In this document: positions 46,092 to 57,260 of the stretch, piece after piece | Position numbering within the stretch: position 1 is the stretch's first letter | How the letters are laid out: the number at the start of each line of letters is the position of its first letter | Assembly: GCF_037042905.1 (NCBI RefSeq) | Contig: NC_087245.1 | Span: 30,692,001 to 30,756,000, forward strand | From: Lytechinus pictus | Taxonomy: Eukaryota; Echinodermata; Echinoidea; Temnopleuroida; Toxopneustidae | Length of the DNA stretch: 64,000 nucleotides | Direction of reading: 5' to 3' | Notes under the pieces: model-generated | Seen by the model: only the letters and a program-made list of their open reading frames with translations | What the model was told of the DNA's origin: nothing | The model's database searches: none | Position numbers and translations under genes: made by a program

Positions 46092-46711
46092 ATATGACGT
46101 CACCTTTAAGCAAATGTTTGGCCCCAAATCATCCTGGCATCGCACCTGATTCGAGTTGCTGTTTCTCTTCTGACTGTTGTGTATATGTGTATGGGGGGGG
46201 GGGGGTCGCGATCGGGTGCCTCTATGTGGACAGGGTCGGCGTAAGGAGTCAGGGAAGATATCAATTTACGCGACCTATACCTCACATTTTATGCCCTTGT
46301 TCTCTTTTCCCTTTTTTCTCTTGTTTTTCATCATTTGGAAAACCATAGAGGGGTGATCGCTCTGCCCCCCACCCCGTAGCATCACCACTGGAAGCGGATA
46401 TGTTTTGTATCACTACATTGTCCTTTTATTAGAATAGGCAACTACAAAATATTACAAATGAATATTTAAAAAAATATTGATTGTGATATGACATCATTTG
46501 CACATGACAGGACGTGTTGCATACTTAGTATGTGCACATCCTTTTCCGTCATCGCCGAGAAACAAACTTTCATTTATTTGACAAGAAATCAACTCAATTT
46601 CAATTTAATCGAACTTGCCTTCCTCCCACCGTTAAGTTTCTTCTTATAAAAAAAAATCACATGGGATTTAAGGGGGCACGTACATTTCCACCCTTTCTTT
46701 GTCATTACTTA

Positions 46712-46905
46712 GTGAACGCTCATCTTGGTCTAGTGGTTCTGTTTCTCTTCTTTCAATCAGAGAGTCGTGGGTTCGAATCTCAGCCATATTTCCTTCAGCA
46801 AGAATGTAGTGGCATAATGAGCCAAAAATCATAAGGGGGCCAAATATGGCGTATCGAGCAAAATGTATAAAAAGTTGCGATTTAGCAAAGCGAGCAAAAA
46901 TTGGC
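46712..46905 (+). mobile_element. tRNA-derived SINE, copy 2
   Basis: Same element as 45407: 'agtgaacgctcatcttggtc', box B 'gtgggttcgaatctcagcc', tail 'tttccttcagcaagaatg' to 'aaaaagttgcga'. Confidence 0.8.
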
Positions 46906-47324
46906 AAGAATTCTTAGTCATTACGGACCTCCATCATGCAGGTGCAGATTGTGGGGTGTGTAGAGGCAGGAATTCCCGTTTGCTCCAAATTGACGTTATA
47001 TACCGTAGAAATAACTAACTGGGCCATATTCGGATAGCCATGGTTTAGTTAAGCCTGGTTTAACTTAGACCACATTTTTATGGAGTGCTAGTTGTCAACT
47101 TATTCATCAATTACAAATATTGTTATCATGCTAAAAAAATAGTTAACATTTTTATTCAAACGTGTAATGGGAATAGGAAAATACAAATATAAAATGAATA
47201 TTTATGAATTAATTGATAAATTGGAATTGCCACGAATATGGAAGATATATTATGAATTCCAGCATTTCATAGAAGTGTGATTTAAAATTATAATTTAGAC
47301 TAGGGATAAATCATCCAATAAATC

Positions 47325-47425
47325 CGATGACCGGGGTAATAATATATCTGTAAAGCGCTTAGACACGTCGTTCCGATGTATTAAGCGCTATATAAAAGCG
47401 GATTATTATTATCATTGTTATCATT
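47325..47425 (+). mobile_element. SINE 3' tail
   Basis: ccggggtaataatatatctg, then 'aagcgcttagacacg' and 'taagcgctatataaaagcgg', ending in ATTATTATT. It lacks the tRNA head. Confidence 0.65.
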
Positions 47426-47582
47426 ATTATCATAATCCGAATACCACCCACTGTCTCTATTCTGCTAGTCCATATCGCTCGTTGTGCGCAACCGCAAAAC
47501 TATAACTGTCTATTACCAATCCACAACATTCATCCTATGCTTTCAATTTGCACCAAGTAATGATGCATGTAATATGAACTTC

Positions 47583-48125
47583 ATCATCATCATGGTAATC
47601 ATCATCATCATCACCTGCACCATTATCATCATCTTCACCATCATCATCGTCGTCGTCGTCATCATCATCATCATGATAATCATCATCATCATCATCATCA
47701 TCATCGTCATCATCATCATCATCACCATTATCATCATCTTCACCATCATCATGCATCGTCGTCGTCGTCATCATCATCATCATCATCATAATCATCATCG
47801 TCATCATCATCATCATCATCATCACGATCATTACTATCATCATCATCATCATCATCGTCATCATCATCATCATCATAATGATAATCATCATCATAATCAT
47901 CATCGTCATCATCATCATCATCATAATGATAATCATCATCATAATCATCATTGTCATCATGATCACGATCATTACTATCATCATCGTCATCATCATAATC
48001 ACAATCGTCGTCGTCAATTTAGACAGTATTAGTATTATTAGTGTTATTATTATTAACACGATCAGCATCATCACCATTATCATCAGCAGCAGCGGCAGCA
48101 TCGACATCATCATTATTATTATTCT
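47583..48125 (+). repeat. (CAT)n trinucleotide microsatellite
   Basis: About 540 bp of imperfect ATC/CAT/GTC repeats. Long methionine-, isoleucine-, histidine- or aspartate-rich frames on both strands are artefacts of the repeat. Confidence 0.95.
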
Positions 48126-48157
48126 TATTAATGTGCAAGTAAAAAAAAATTATAAAA

Positions 48158-49245
48158 CAGGGGCGGCGGAGCGAGGTTGAAAGTGGCGGGGGGGAGGGGG
48201 CGGCACAGGGAAACAGGGCACCTATTTTTTCGAAAAGGGCACTATCTTAAAACAAAGTAAAATACTAATGTGCCCCACTCACGACTCATGAAAGTTAAGG
48301 CAAGTAGGATTGTTCTTCCAAGTTTTTTTCCTTTATAAATAGTAACATATAACAATGAGAATATTGTTTTCTTGTTTCATAACCAATGATGCTGTTTCTT
48401 TATGGGAATTTGCCCAAGTATTGTAAACGCGGGCTGTTCCTGTCGACAATTTTTTTGGGCAATGGCTGTAAGGTCCATTTAAAATAAGGTGGTTTTTTCA
48501 AGAATCATATAATAGGAACACTGCTTTGTTCCAAATGAAAAGGGATGCCATCAGAACATTAAAAGACTTAACATTTTGAACAAAGTACAAAAGAAAACGG
48601 GCGTTTATCAAAAGTTTATAAGGGCGTCTTAAAATGGGGCATTCAATAAGAGGTTTAAAGGGATGAATTTCTTATCAAAAGAAAAAGAAGTAGCGAAAGG
48701 GGCAAATCATATTTTGAAAGGGATTATGCGATTAAAGGATGCACTTGCAGAAGAAAGCAGAACGCTGAATAAAGAAACTGGGCGCTCATCGGGCACGAAC
48801 AGAGTGGTGTTTATAGAACGTACAACTTATCTAATATGAAGAAGAGGCATCTATATGAGAAGGCAAAGGGCGCACATAAAACGGGGTTCTTTCTCATGTG
48901 AAAGGGGCACAGAACACGTTCGTGAGGGGCACTTTTCATGGGTAGAAAGGGGCACTGATTCGAAAAAGGAGCTTACAAGAAGATACAGGGGCACTTGTTC
49001 ACACATAAAACGGGTCCTTCTCAGGTGAAAGGGACACAGAACACGTTCGAGTGCGAGGCCGGGGCATTTTTTGGGTTAAAAATTTGCACTTATACGAGAA
49101 AGGGCACTTGGTAACACATAAAACGGTCCTCCTAAGGTGAAAGGGGCACAGTGCGCGTTCGTGAAGGGGCATTTTCTTGCGTAAAAAGGGCTCTTCCAGT
49201 GCTTCAAAAAGTGAGGGGCACTGTGCACCCCCCGGCCCCCAGGAT
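48158..49245. mobile_element. Transposon-like block of AAAGGGGCAC units (ends unresolved)
   Basis: It starts like a TIR element (caggggcggcggagcgaggt). It contains many 'aaaggggcac'/'cataaaacgggtc'/'gaacacgttcg' units in loose tandem, and ends in a G/C run (tgtgcaccccccggccccca). Related units occur at 16960-17640. No matching inverted end or target duplication was found. Confidence 0.55.
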
Positions 49246-50118
49246 AAACTTTAGTCAACTTAAGTAATATTTATGTTTTTTATGTGATTTCACAACAAAA
49301 AACAAATGAATAACGCCTCATCTGCCTAATTTTTATAGGTTCACATAATTATTCACATCAACAACAAATTACTGTAAATGACCTTTACATCATTTAAGGG
49401 CATATCAAACGTAATTGTGCCCCTGATAAAAGGATTAAGCACCTTCAACAATTCTTTCTTATAAGAAAAAATGCATTCATCGTGTGCCCAAAGGCCTTAT
49501 ATTATTCATGATTCTTTACACGACCACTGTACGTAAAACGACCGCACTTTCCAATTACGTAATCTTATCTATGTCAGTCATGTATGTACACTCATGCCTT
49601 TTGGGTGAACAACTCAAAATACTCAATCACGGAATAATTTTGACTCATAATGTTAGTAAACACATTTCATATTCAATCCTTTCACTCGGTTGAAAAGACA
49701 ATATAACTTATTATCACCCGTATCAGACATCTGAGCTGGTCATTTACAAAACCGTATTTCCCTGTATTTTATTATTATCAGGAAGGGATAGGTATAATGT
49801 TTGTATTTTCCTCGGTCTCAATGCGCGTATTGACTTTGCATGCAGAGACGACGCAAAATATACCTTTGTATTTTCCCTGGTCTCACATCCGGGCCTTTGA
49901 GGATGCGAATGAAGTGATACGCTTCATAATGTTCCGCGCACCAACGATCTACGTCATAATAAAGACAACGCTGGATCTGGGCGCTTGCAAGTACGTCATA
50001 ATGGTAAAGTGCAGAGCCTAGACACTGATATTATCATGACACAACAGAACTCTATTCTTAAAAGATATCACTGTTATCATGATTTTTGCTCTAGATATCT
50101 GATTTGGATGATAATAAA
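49246..50118. other. No gene recognised
   Basis: Contains two 'tttgtattttcc(c/t)(t/c)ggtctca' segments about 75 bp apart and two 'tacgtcataat' motifs at about 49950 and 49991, probably parts of a degraded repeat. Confidence 0.35.
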
Positions 50119-50258
50119 AATATTGACTGCACTTCTTTCGGGGAACATCAGATATATTGCCCTTAAAAGACCCATATTGCCCTCGTCTAAAGACTCGGGC
50201 CAATATGATTCTTTTGCTGGCAATATATTTGATGTTCCCCTCAAGACCAGTCAATATT
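50119..50258. mobile_element. Small foldback element
   Basis: About 140 bp. Outer arms AATATTGACTG and CAGTCAATATT, inner arms GGGGAACATCAGATATATTG and CAATATATTTGATGTTCCCC, with further pairing between them. Confidence 0.8.
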
Positions 50259-51720
50259 ATATAATTAATTTCGATATCAAGCAATTTTACTCACGTCATT
50301 GGGCTTGTATCACGAAATAAAACGAGATAAAAGATATCTCCGGGCAACATTTTCCCACTACAAGAAAAATAGCAGCACGCCCCAAGCGATCGTATTCATA
50401 TAGCCGTTTCTGGCGTCAATTCACATATTCACATATTAACAAAAATAACGTTCACAGAAAAAAATATAAAATTTCATCCTGTATACGATAATGAATGAGA
50501 GATTAGCTATTACCCATCCCAATGAAATAGACTGAAGTGTTGAATTTATTTATATATATATTTTTTTACAGAACTCGAGGCCTACATCGATGACTATATA
50601 ATTTAGTCATTATATTGATTAAAAAAATTAAAGTAGATATATCTACGAACTATTTTTTTTTCACTTATTATTAATTTCAATAACATTGCATATATATCAT
50701 GATCCGTGCTTTCCAGGGAGAATTAAGAATGATTGGGCCCCCCCCCCCCCACTCCGGTGTCGGAGGGACCGCATGCGTGTTCCCAAAATGTCCGGTAAGG
50801 GGGTACAAGTCCGGCCCGCGAATTGTAAAAAAAGACGGTGTATTTGACTTTTCACCCGGAGATTTCTTTAAAAAGGGGGTGTTTTTTTTTCTCTCTTTGG
50901 ACTCCTGAGAAATTTAAAAATCTTTCCTAAGGTATGATGGGTTCCCACAAGCAGCCATATTGGAGGACAAACGATAAAAACCTGTGCATCAGACTATGAA
51001 AAGTTATTGTTTTCATGGTTTTGCTATTGTTTTGTCCTCCACCATGACATCAGGAAACCTCTATTGTAATGACAGCTTACCTGAGATGAAGGGGGGGGGG
51101 GTTGTCTGTCCTGAGATAGGGGGTTGGAATGAAAGCTCACCTGAGATAGGGGGTACATTGAGCAGTGTTCCGGATTTAGGGGGGTCTCCAAGGCAGGAAA
51201 AGCCCGCGAAAGGGGGGGGGGGTGTCAGAAATTTTGGCAGACATGAGATAAGGGGTGCTTTCAAAGGGAGGGAACGAGCATAGGCGTACCCTAAATAACA
51301 CTGATCGAGTGGGGGGCGGGGGTTGGGGGTGATGGCAGAAGTGAAAAGCATGAAAAAAGGGCGAGGATGGGAAGAGGTAGATAAGAGCCCAGAAGAGGGG
51401 GGGGGGGACATCGGCTTCCGTTTTCAACGCCACATACATTGCAGCTCCTTTAACCTATTTATTGTAACGGAATTAATTATATTGATTTTAACCCTCAGTT
51501 ATAACTCCAATGTGGGTATATCAATAGCAGCACTTTGTATCCTCAGGCAAAAACGAGTATAAATTAACCCAGCTTTTAATATCGTTATCAATTTTATATA
51601 CGGTATATAAACAGGTGCAAAGATTAATCGGAATATAAGCGTTCATGATCATTTTTACAACTATAATGCGAAAATGGGTGATGAGGCCCTGCGCCCCCGG
51701 TGCCTGCCTCCGGAACGTGT
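50259..51720. other. No gene; G-run rich block
   Basis: AT-rich to about 50700. 50730-51410 then carries many G runs with 'gagatagggggt'-type units (51105-51260), resembling decayed transposon ends. No exon supported. Confidence 0.4.
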
Positions 51721-52371
51721 ATGGCAAGCCATTTGACCCATAAAGGCGATAAACTCAGTTTATCGCCGAAAAACCTAGTTTTTCAATTGAAAAACTAAGT
51801 TTATCGCTGAAAAACTTAGTTTTTTATTTGATAAACTTAGTTTTTCAAAAAAAAAAAAAAAGTTTATCGGCGAAAAACTAGGTTTATCACCGATAAACTA
51901 AGTTTTTCGAGTGAAAAGCAGAGTTTCTTGAAAAACTTAGTTTTTCGACTGATAAACAGAGTTTTTCTAGATAAACTGAGTTTTTCAAGTGATAAACTTA
52001 GTTTATCGGCGAAAAAACTGAGTTTATCGGCGAATCATTATGTTTTTCAAGTGATAAACTTAGTTTTTCAAGTGATAAACTTAGTTTTTTAATTTTGATT
52101 TTGATTAAATCAATTTTTCAATTTCGAATAAGTAGGTTTGTCAATTTCGATACACAATTGAAAAACTAAGTTTATCAAAAAAAAATATATTTATCGAATG
52201 AAAAACTTAGTTTTTCGGCGATAAACTTAGTTTTTCAAGTGATAAACTTAGTTTATCGGCGAAAAACTAAGTTTTTCGATTGAAAAACTAGGTTTTTGGA
52301 TCGAAAAACTAGGTTTTTCGGCGATATATAAAACTGAGTTTATCGCCTTTATGGGTCAAATGGCTTGCCAT
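51721..52371. repeat. Foldback element of AAAAACTTAGTTTTTCG units, 27 bp from the caveolin C stop
   Basis: Arms 51721-51761 and 52331-52371 are perfect 41-bp inverted repeats (outer end ATGGCAAGCCATTTGACCCA). The inside is filled with alternating 'aaaaacttagtttttc' and 'gataaacttagtttatcggcg' units in both orientations. It ends 26 bases short of the caveolin C coding end, so the transcript's 3' UTR should include part or all of it. Confidence 0.93.
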
Positions 52372-52397
52372 ATACGTGATGCAGTGATCCGGCCGCC

Positions 52398-52691
52398 TCA
52401 GACATTCTGGATTTGGCTTGACTTCAGATTCAATGTGACCTCGGAGTCTTCCATCTGAAACCGGCCCTTGATTCCGGAGAGGACCAAGGAGGCCGACCGG
52501 AAACATGGGTCGAAGAAGAGTCGAACCGAGGCCGAGACCAACATACTGCAGATACGGAACCAGAGGAAGGTGTTCTTGATGGCTGGCTGGACGAACCAGA
52601 CGATGAAAAGGTGAGAGACAGCGAAGACGAAGCCCCAGAGGAACGTCATGAATGGAGCCACGATCAGAGACAGGGTGGCATACACCGCGAA
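52398..52691 (-). CDS. CAV: Caveolin C exon 3
   Basis: 97 codons plus TGA after a weak-tract acceptor (catctatatag). Full hairpin and tail. Confidence 0.94.
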   Translation of the reverse strand, partial: FAVYATLSLIVAPFMTFLWGFVFAVSHLFIVWFVQPAIKNTFLWFRICSMLVSASVRLFFDPCFRSASLVLSGIKGRFQMEDSEVTLNLKSSQIQNV

Positions 52692-52857
52692 CTATATAGA
52701 TGGGTGATATACAAAGTGAAGAATATGAAGGGGAAACTTGATTATTCTTCGTCAAAAAAAAAAAAAACCGGCATTGAATGCAAAGGAAATGGAATGAAAA
52801 AAGCTTCTAGAGGAGAGAGAGATAATTATTGCTACTACTGTATTACTACTACTACTT

Positions 52858-52911
<54 letters not shown>

Positions 52912-53019
52912 CACTACTACCACTAATACTACTACTACTACTACGACGACTACTACGACTACTACTACTTCTACTACTACTACTACTACTACCACTACTA
53001 CCACTGCTACTACTAACTC

Positions 53020-53079
<60 letters not shown>

Positions 53080-55798
53080 TACTACTACTACTACTATTAC
53101 TACTACTACTACTACTACTACTTCCACCACCACCACCACCACCACCACCACTACTACTACTACTAGTACTACTACTACATACTTTTATCATTATTATCCT
53201 TATCACCATGCATTTTTTTATGTTGTGGATATTTTTATGTCAACAGGGCCGTGTTTAAAAACATCAGCTAGTGTTATCCACGGTGAACATGTTATCCACG
53301 TTATAAAGATGTTTTGATAAATGATTAAAGATAGTGCAATTATCATCATTACTATTGTTATTGTTATCATCATCATCATCATCATTACATACGTGAGTGT
53401 ATTTGTAAATGGAGCTGTTGACATCTTTCATGAAATCGAATCCTCTTGCTGTTTCTGATTCAGTGAAGGTATCTTCAAATGCAATCTGAAAAGGGGGAGA
53501 GAAGGCATCATGTTAAGATGATATGGTGAGATTGCTGACGTACTGTGATTCGAGTTAAAGAAATAATTTTAAAAAGCACATCAAGTTACCTATAGAGTCA
53601 AGTACGACACGGCGCTACATAATTCAGAAATGCGTTATTCCTTAGAAAATAAATGGGATGTAATTTAATTTTCTACTAATCCTCTTCTCTTCGAGCGAAA
53701 GTGGTTTGTTAGAATTCCTCTCTCACTGAAAGTGAAGAAGTTCTTACCTTCCATCGATATTTCAAGTAAAAAAAAAATCAGTTTCAGAATAGATCGATAG
53801 ATTGAACATGTTTAATGTCGCCTATTATGATAAAGCAATTTTCACTTATTGAACCATATTATGTTCATCATGAAATACAAGATGAAAAAAAAAAGCTGCT
53901 ATACCATCCTCAGCGCGAAAGGTGGAATATCTCGCTTTTCATCAATTTCTAATGAAATAAGACATCTATAGAATAATTAATTTTGGGGGCTACTGAAGGC
54001 GTAACCATCCAGAAATAGAAGTGACCAAATACAGTTGGATGAAAGGGGGATATTGCCAAATGTGACTATCTTTTGTATTTTTTTCACCCGACCCCCCCCC
54101 CTCCCCACCCGTTTCAAATTCAAAAAACATCCTCCACGATATAATACACAAATGATCTTACAAAGCCATTTGCTTTTTTTAATGAATAAATTTGTCCTAT
54201 CACTTGCTGAATTTGAATGCTTTCCAAAACACACTATATTCTATTTTACGAGTCAACGCAACGAGCGAGGAAAGTAGTGCCTTTCAGCACGAACAGAAAT
54301 ACTCAAACAGATTATGTCGATTACATTATAATACCATTAAAAAATATTTGCCGATCAAATTGTTTGTGTTCCTACCAGCGAGCGGAGTGAGAAAACGAAA
54401 AAAAAAAACTACAAGATTTGTTCCCCCAAACACTGCATGAAAATGATAATATAAACTTCTCAAAATTTTTTTTGGAAATCTGACTTTGATCGATAATTCC
54501 TCCTCAGTTTTAGTAAATATCAATGGACAATTAATATCAATAAATAGATCATTTAATTTTCTTTAAAATGTTACCCTACATGATATGATTATGGTTCACA
54601 TGGAGGTGCAGTGCCTTGAAATGTGGGGCAAGGTCAAAATTCAAAAGTTGCAAAATGATACAATATTGAAAGTTACTGTTCTTTTTTCCTTGGTGATGAG
54701 TGAGTTTCTCAGCGGTTTCTTTTGACTTTGATCGATAATCCCTCCTTGGTTTTAGTAAATATCAATGTGTAATTAATCTCAATGAATAGATCATTTAATT
54801 CTCTTTAAAATGATACTTGACATGATATGATTATGGTTCACATAGAGGTGCAGTGCCTTGAAACGTGGGGCAAGGTCAAATTCAAAAGTTGCAAAATGAC
54901 ACAAAATTGAAAGTCACTGTACTTTTTTCCGTGGTGATGAATAAGTTTCTCAGCGGTTTCTTTTAATTGTTTTCATGCACCTTAACATCAACATTAACAT
55001 GAAATCAAACACACCTCTGCACAAGCAAACACATAAAAAACAAACTCATCACTACATAAACCACAACAAAACATAAAAAATGGAGAAGCAGGGGCTTAAT
55101 TTGAATGGATTTCATCTCTGTTGACACAGACCCCACACAGACAAAAGAATCATGTCCTGTATTGACCCTTCATGACTATTTCTGCTCGTTTTGCAGCTTT
55201 TCAATTCAGACCTCATCCAACACTTTTGAATCCTGCTCTTTTCGTGATGGCATGATCATAACAAGCATGGTATCATTTTAAAGATATTTAAATGATCTTT
55301 TGAATAATATCAAACATGCATTGTGTAAAATTTGGAGTTGGGAGAAATTAATGGCCAAACTCAGATTTCCAAACTTTATTTTGCTCGTTTTGCAGATTTT
55401 TAATTCAGACTTCATCCAACTCTTTTGAATCCTGCTCTTTTTTGTGATGGTATGATCATAACAAGCATGGTATCATTTTAAAGAAAATTAAGTGATTTTG
55501 TGAATGATTTCAAATATGCATTGTGTATAATTTGTAGTTGGGAGAAATTAATGGCCAAACTCAGATTTCCAAACTTTTTTTGAGGGGCTTATGACAAAAA
55601 AAAAGCACATACCTCGATGTGTGGAGTAAGCGCGTAGATATCATTTGGATCCGGTTCTTCTTCGCTAGGGGCCATTTTTGTTGCTGGTGGAAACGAGCTC
55701 TGATGTGTGTTAAGAATTGGGGGAGGGCCGGTAGGTCCGTTGCTAGCCCCGTATTGAGGGTAGGCTGTGGTGCTCGGCATATTTTTCTTCTCATCCAT
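52398..55798 (-). CDS. CAV: Caveolin-family gene C (three coding exons)
   Basis: Joining 55798-55613, 53485-53393 and 52691-52398 gives 190 codons plus stop, both introns in phase 0. Residues 1-62 are a Pro/Ser/Thr-rich head ending NDIYALTPHIE. Residues 65-72 (FEDTFTES) retain the FED of the caveolin signature FEDVIAEP. Exon 2 ends IYKYTH. The hairpin core (94-141) has P106, W112, FA116-117, H120, W125 and QP128-129; P129 aligns with caveolin-1 Pro132. The tail matches B (RLFFDP, then SASLVLSGIK) and carries EVTLNLKSSQ. The start at 55798 is the first in-frame ATG and has a strong context (aaaATGG). An out-of-frame ATG lies 35 bases upstream. B and C are the closest pair and are in tandem. 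Confidence 0.93.
52829..53190 (+). repeat. (TAC/CTA)n microsatellite in caveolin C intron 2
   Basis: About 360 bp of imperfect ACT/CTA repeats with a CAC run at 53125-53150. It makes up about half of the 701-bp intron. Long poly-Tyr, Thr and Leu frames are artefacts. Confidence 0.95.
53393..53485 (-). CDS. CAV: Caveolin C exon 2 (signature exon)
   Basis: 31 codons between ccccttttcag and gtatgt. It begins IAFEDTFTES and ends SSIYKYTH. Same length and phase as exon 2 of B. Confidence 0.93.
54481..54961 (+). repeat. Tandem duplication, period about 241 bp
   Basis: 'gactttgatcgataattcct ... ctcagcggtttctttt' at 54482-54722 is repeated at 54723-54963 with about 10% differences. Intron 1 of caveolin C. 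Confidence 0.85.
55184..55576 (+). repeat. Tandem duplication, period about 196 bp
   Basis: 'tgctcgttttgcag(c/a)tttt ... ctcagatttccaaacttt' occurs twice in direct order. Intron 1 of caveolin C, immediately before exon 1 on the genomic map. Confidence 0.85.
55613..55798 (-). CDS. CAV: Caveolin C exon 1
   Basis: 62 codons, GTATGT donor. The preceding sequence back to a strong acceptor (ttttccctttcag, about 55889) is probably 5' UTR of the same exon. Confidence 0.9.
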
Positions 55799-56074
55799 TT
55801 TCCTTTCTTCCCTCTGACTTTTCTGATTGGCATTCACCGATATCTAAATGTGTTTTTTTCTTCTTCAAACCCTGATACTTGTGTTTTTCCTGAAAGGGAA
55901 AACCAATATTCGAAAAGCGAAATAATTCGATATAATGCCATAAAATAGAAGGGGGTGGAGAGAGGGTTGTACAAGGAATCCCCCCAGAAAAAAGGTGTGT
56001 GTGTGCGTGCGTGTAAGACAGAGATAGGAATAACAGAGTAGTAGAAGCCGTAGTAGTAGTAGTAGTAGTAGTAG

Positions 56075-56330
56075 GGGGCGTCGTGGTCTAGTGGTTACGA
56101 ATCTCGTCTTTCAATGAGAGGGATGTGGGTTCGAATCTCAACCACGGCGTATTTATATCCCCATTGTGCTGCACTCAACCCAAGTGAGGTGAATGGGTAC
56201 CCGGCATGATTTAATTCATTGAATGCACCAAACCGGGGTAATATATAGTGCGCCATCAAATAGGAAACTCGATAAATCGGCGCCTCATAAATGCTATATA
56301 TTATTATTATTATTAGTAGTAGTAGTAGTA
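56075..56330 (+). mobile_element. tRNA-derived SINE, complete copy
   Basis: The head 'gtcgtggtctagtggttacg' (box A) and 'gtgggttcgaatctcaacca' (box B) is followed by a body ('cccaagtgaggtgaatgggt', 'caaaccggggtaatatatag') and a tail 'cgcctcataaatgctatata' with (ATT)n and (AGT)n. Confidence 0.88.
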
Positions 56331-56465
56331 GTAGTAATAGGCGGAGGAGAAGGAGAAGAAAAAAAGAAGCAGAAGAAGGAGGAAAGAGAGACAGAACACA
56401 ATTTGAAAGAAAAACAGCAGATACGTTGCGGTAGGAAAAATAGGTAGACAATAAGTATATGGAGC

Positions 56466-56732
56466 CACTGGCGGATCCAGGGGGGGGGGGGGGGCAAAGC
56501 CAGCCCATGCCCCCCTTTTGAGAGGCACAATTAAACTTTGTAGTGTCAAAATGCCATTGAAATAGAAATGTGCCCCCTCCCCCCCTTTGAACGTGAAGAC
56601 CCCTTTTTTATTTGCTTGTCAAACTTTTTCGTGGACGAAATGTCCTTGACTTTTGGTTAAAAACCTTTTTTTCCTGTAAAATTTTTCCTCGGGAAAATGT
56701 GCCCCTTTCGGAAAATCCTGGATCCGCCCCTG
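56466..56732. mobile_element. Short TIR transposon, 8-bp TSD TATGGAGC
   Basis: 267 bp. It begins CACTGGCGGATCCAGGGGGG and ends ATCCTGGATCCGCCCCTG. Perfect TATGGAGC duplications are at 56458-56465 and 56733-56740. It lies in the presumed 5' UTR intron of caveolin C. Confidence 0.93.
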
Positions 56733-56900
56733 TATGGAGCAAGAGAGAGAGAGAGATAGATCAACATATAGATAGATAGATAGACAGACAGAGAGAGAAT
56801 GAGACAATATTTTATATCAAATTACACAATGAGCAATATGATAAAATTCGATAGGCCTACAAATCGGTATGTATAAATCAAAAGAAAGTTAAATACTTAC

Positions 56901-57050
56901 AATCGACAGAACTGATGGACATGGATTTATTTACTAAAAGAACACCAGTCGCATTCGTAACAAAAAATATTTTGCGAATTCAGTATCACCACAAAATTTA
57001 TGTTTAACAAAAGAATAAATTTGTTTCACGATATAATCCGTACGTTTTAT
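56901..57050 (-). other. Probable 5' UTR exon of caveolin C
   Basis: A consensus donor GTAAGT (minus strand, 56900-56895) follows 'agttctgtcgatt'. Together with the acceptor at about 55889 and the TATA box at 57078-57086, it suggests a non-coding first exon of about 150 nt. The transcription start is inferred, not seen. Confidence 0.5.
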
Positions 57051-57077
57051 CGTGGACCGTTCGCAAGTTGACGATGA

Positions 57078-57086
57078 TATTTATAG
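57078..57086 (-). promoter_or_regulatory. TATA box of caveolin C
   Basis: CTATAAATA on the minus strand, about 180 bp upstream of the inferred UTR donor, placing a start near 57050. A near-consensus sequence in the right orientation; still an inference. Confidence 0.5.
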
Positions 57087-57260
57087 TTGGTTGTCATACA
57101 TTATCCAGACTTGGTTAATCATAAATAGAAAAATTGTGTGATAACCCAAATATCATAAACAATGAACAAGAGAGAGAGAGAGAGAGAGACGAAAGGTCTT
57201 GTAATAACTAATGAACCTTGGACTGCCTTATATGATTTGGCCTAATTTCTCTTCAATAAT

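Noticed and set aside
47484-48113. Long open frames rich in Met, Ile, His or Asp on both strands
   Set aside because: They are translations of a (CAT)n/(GAT)n microsatellite; all frames are open because the repeat lacks stops.
52309-52755. 148-codon minus-strand frame overlapping caveolin C exon 3
   Set aside because: Out-of-register shadow; the caveolin frame has the homology and splice sites.
52611-53317. Frames of up to 215 codons with poly-Tyr, Thr, Leu, Ser and Val
   Set aside because: They read through the (TAC)n repeat in caveolin C intron 2, and part overlaps exon 3 antisense.
55589-55837. Caveolin C start at 55837 (MNANQ...)
   Set aside because: That codon is GTG, not ATG; the first in-frame ATG is at 55798 and matches the MD start of the paralogues.
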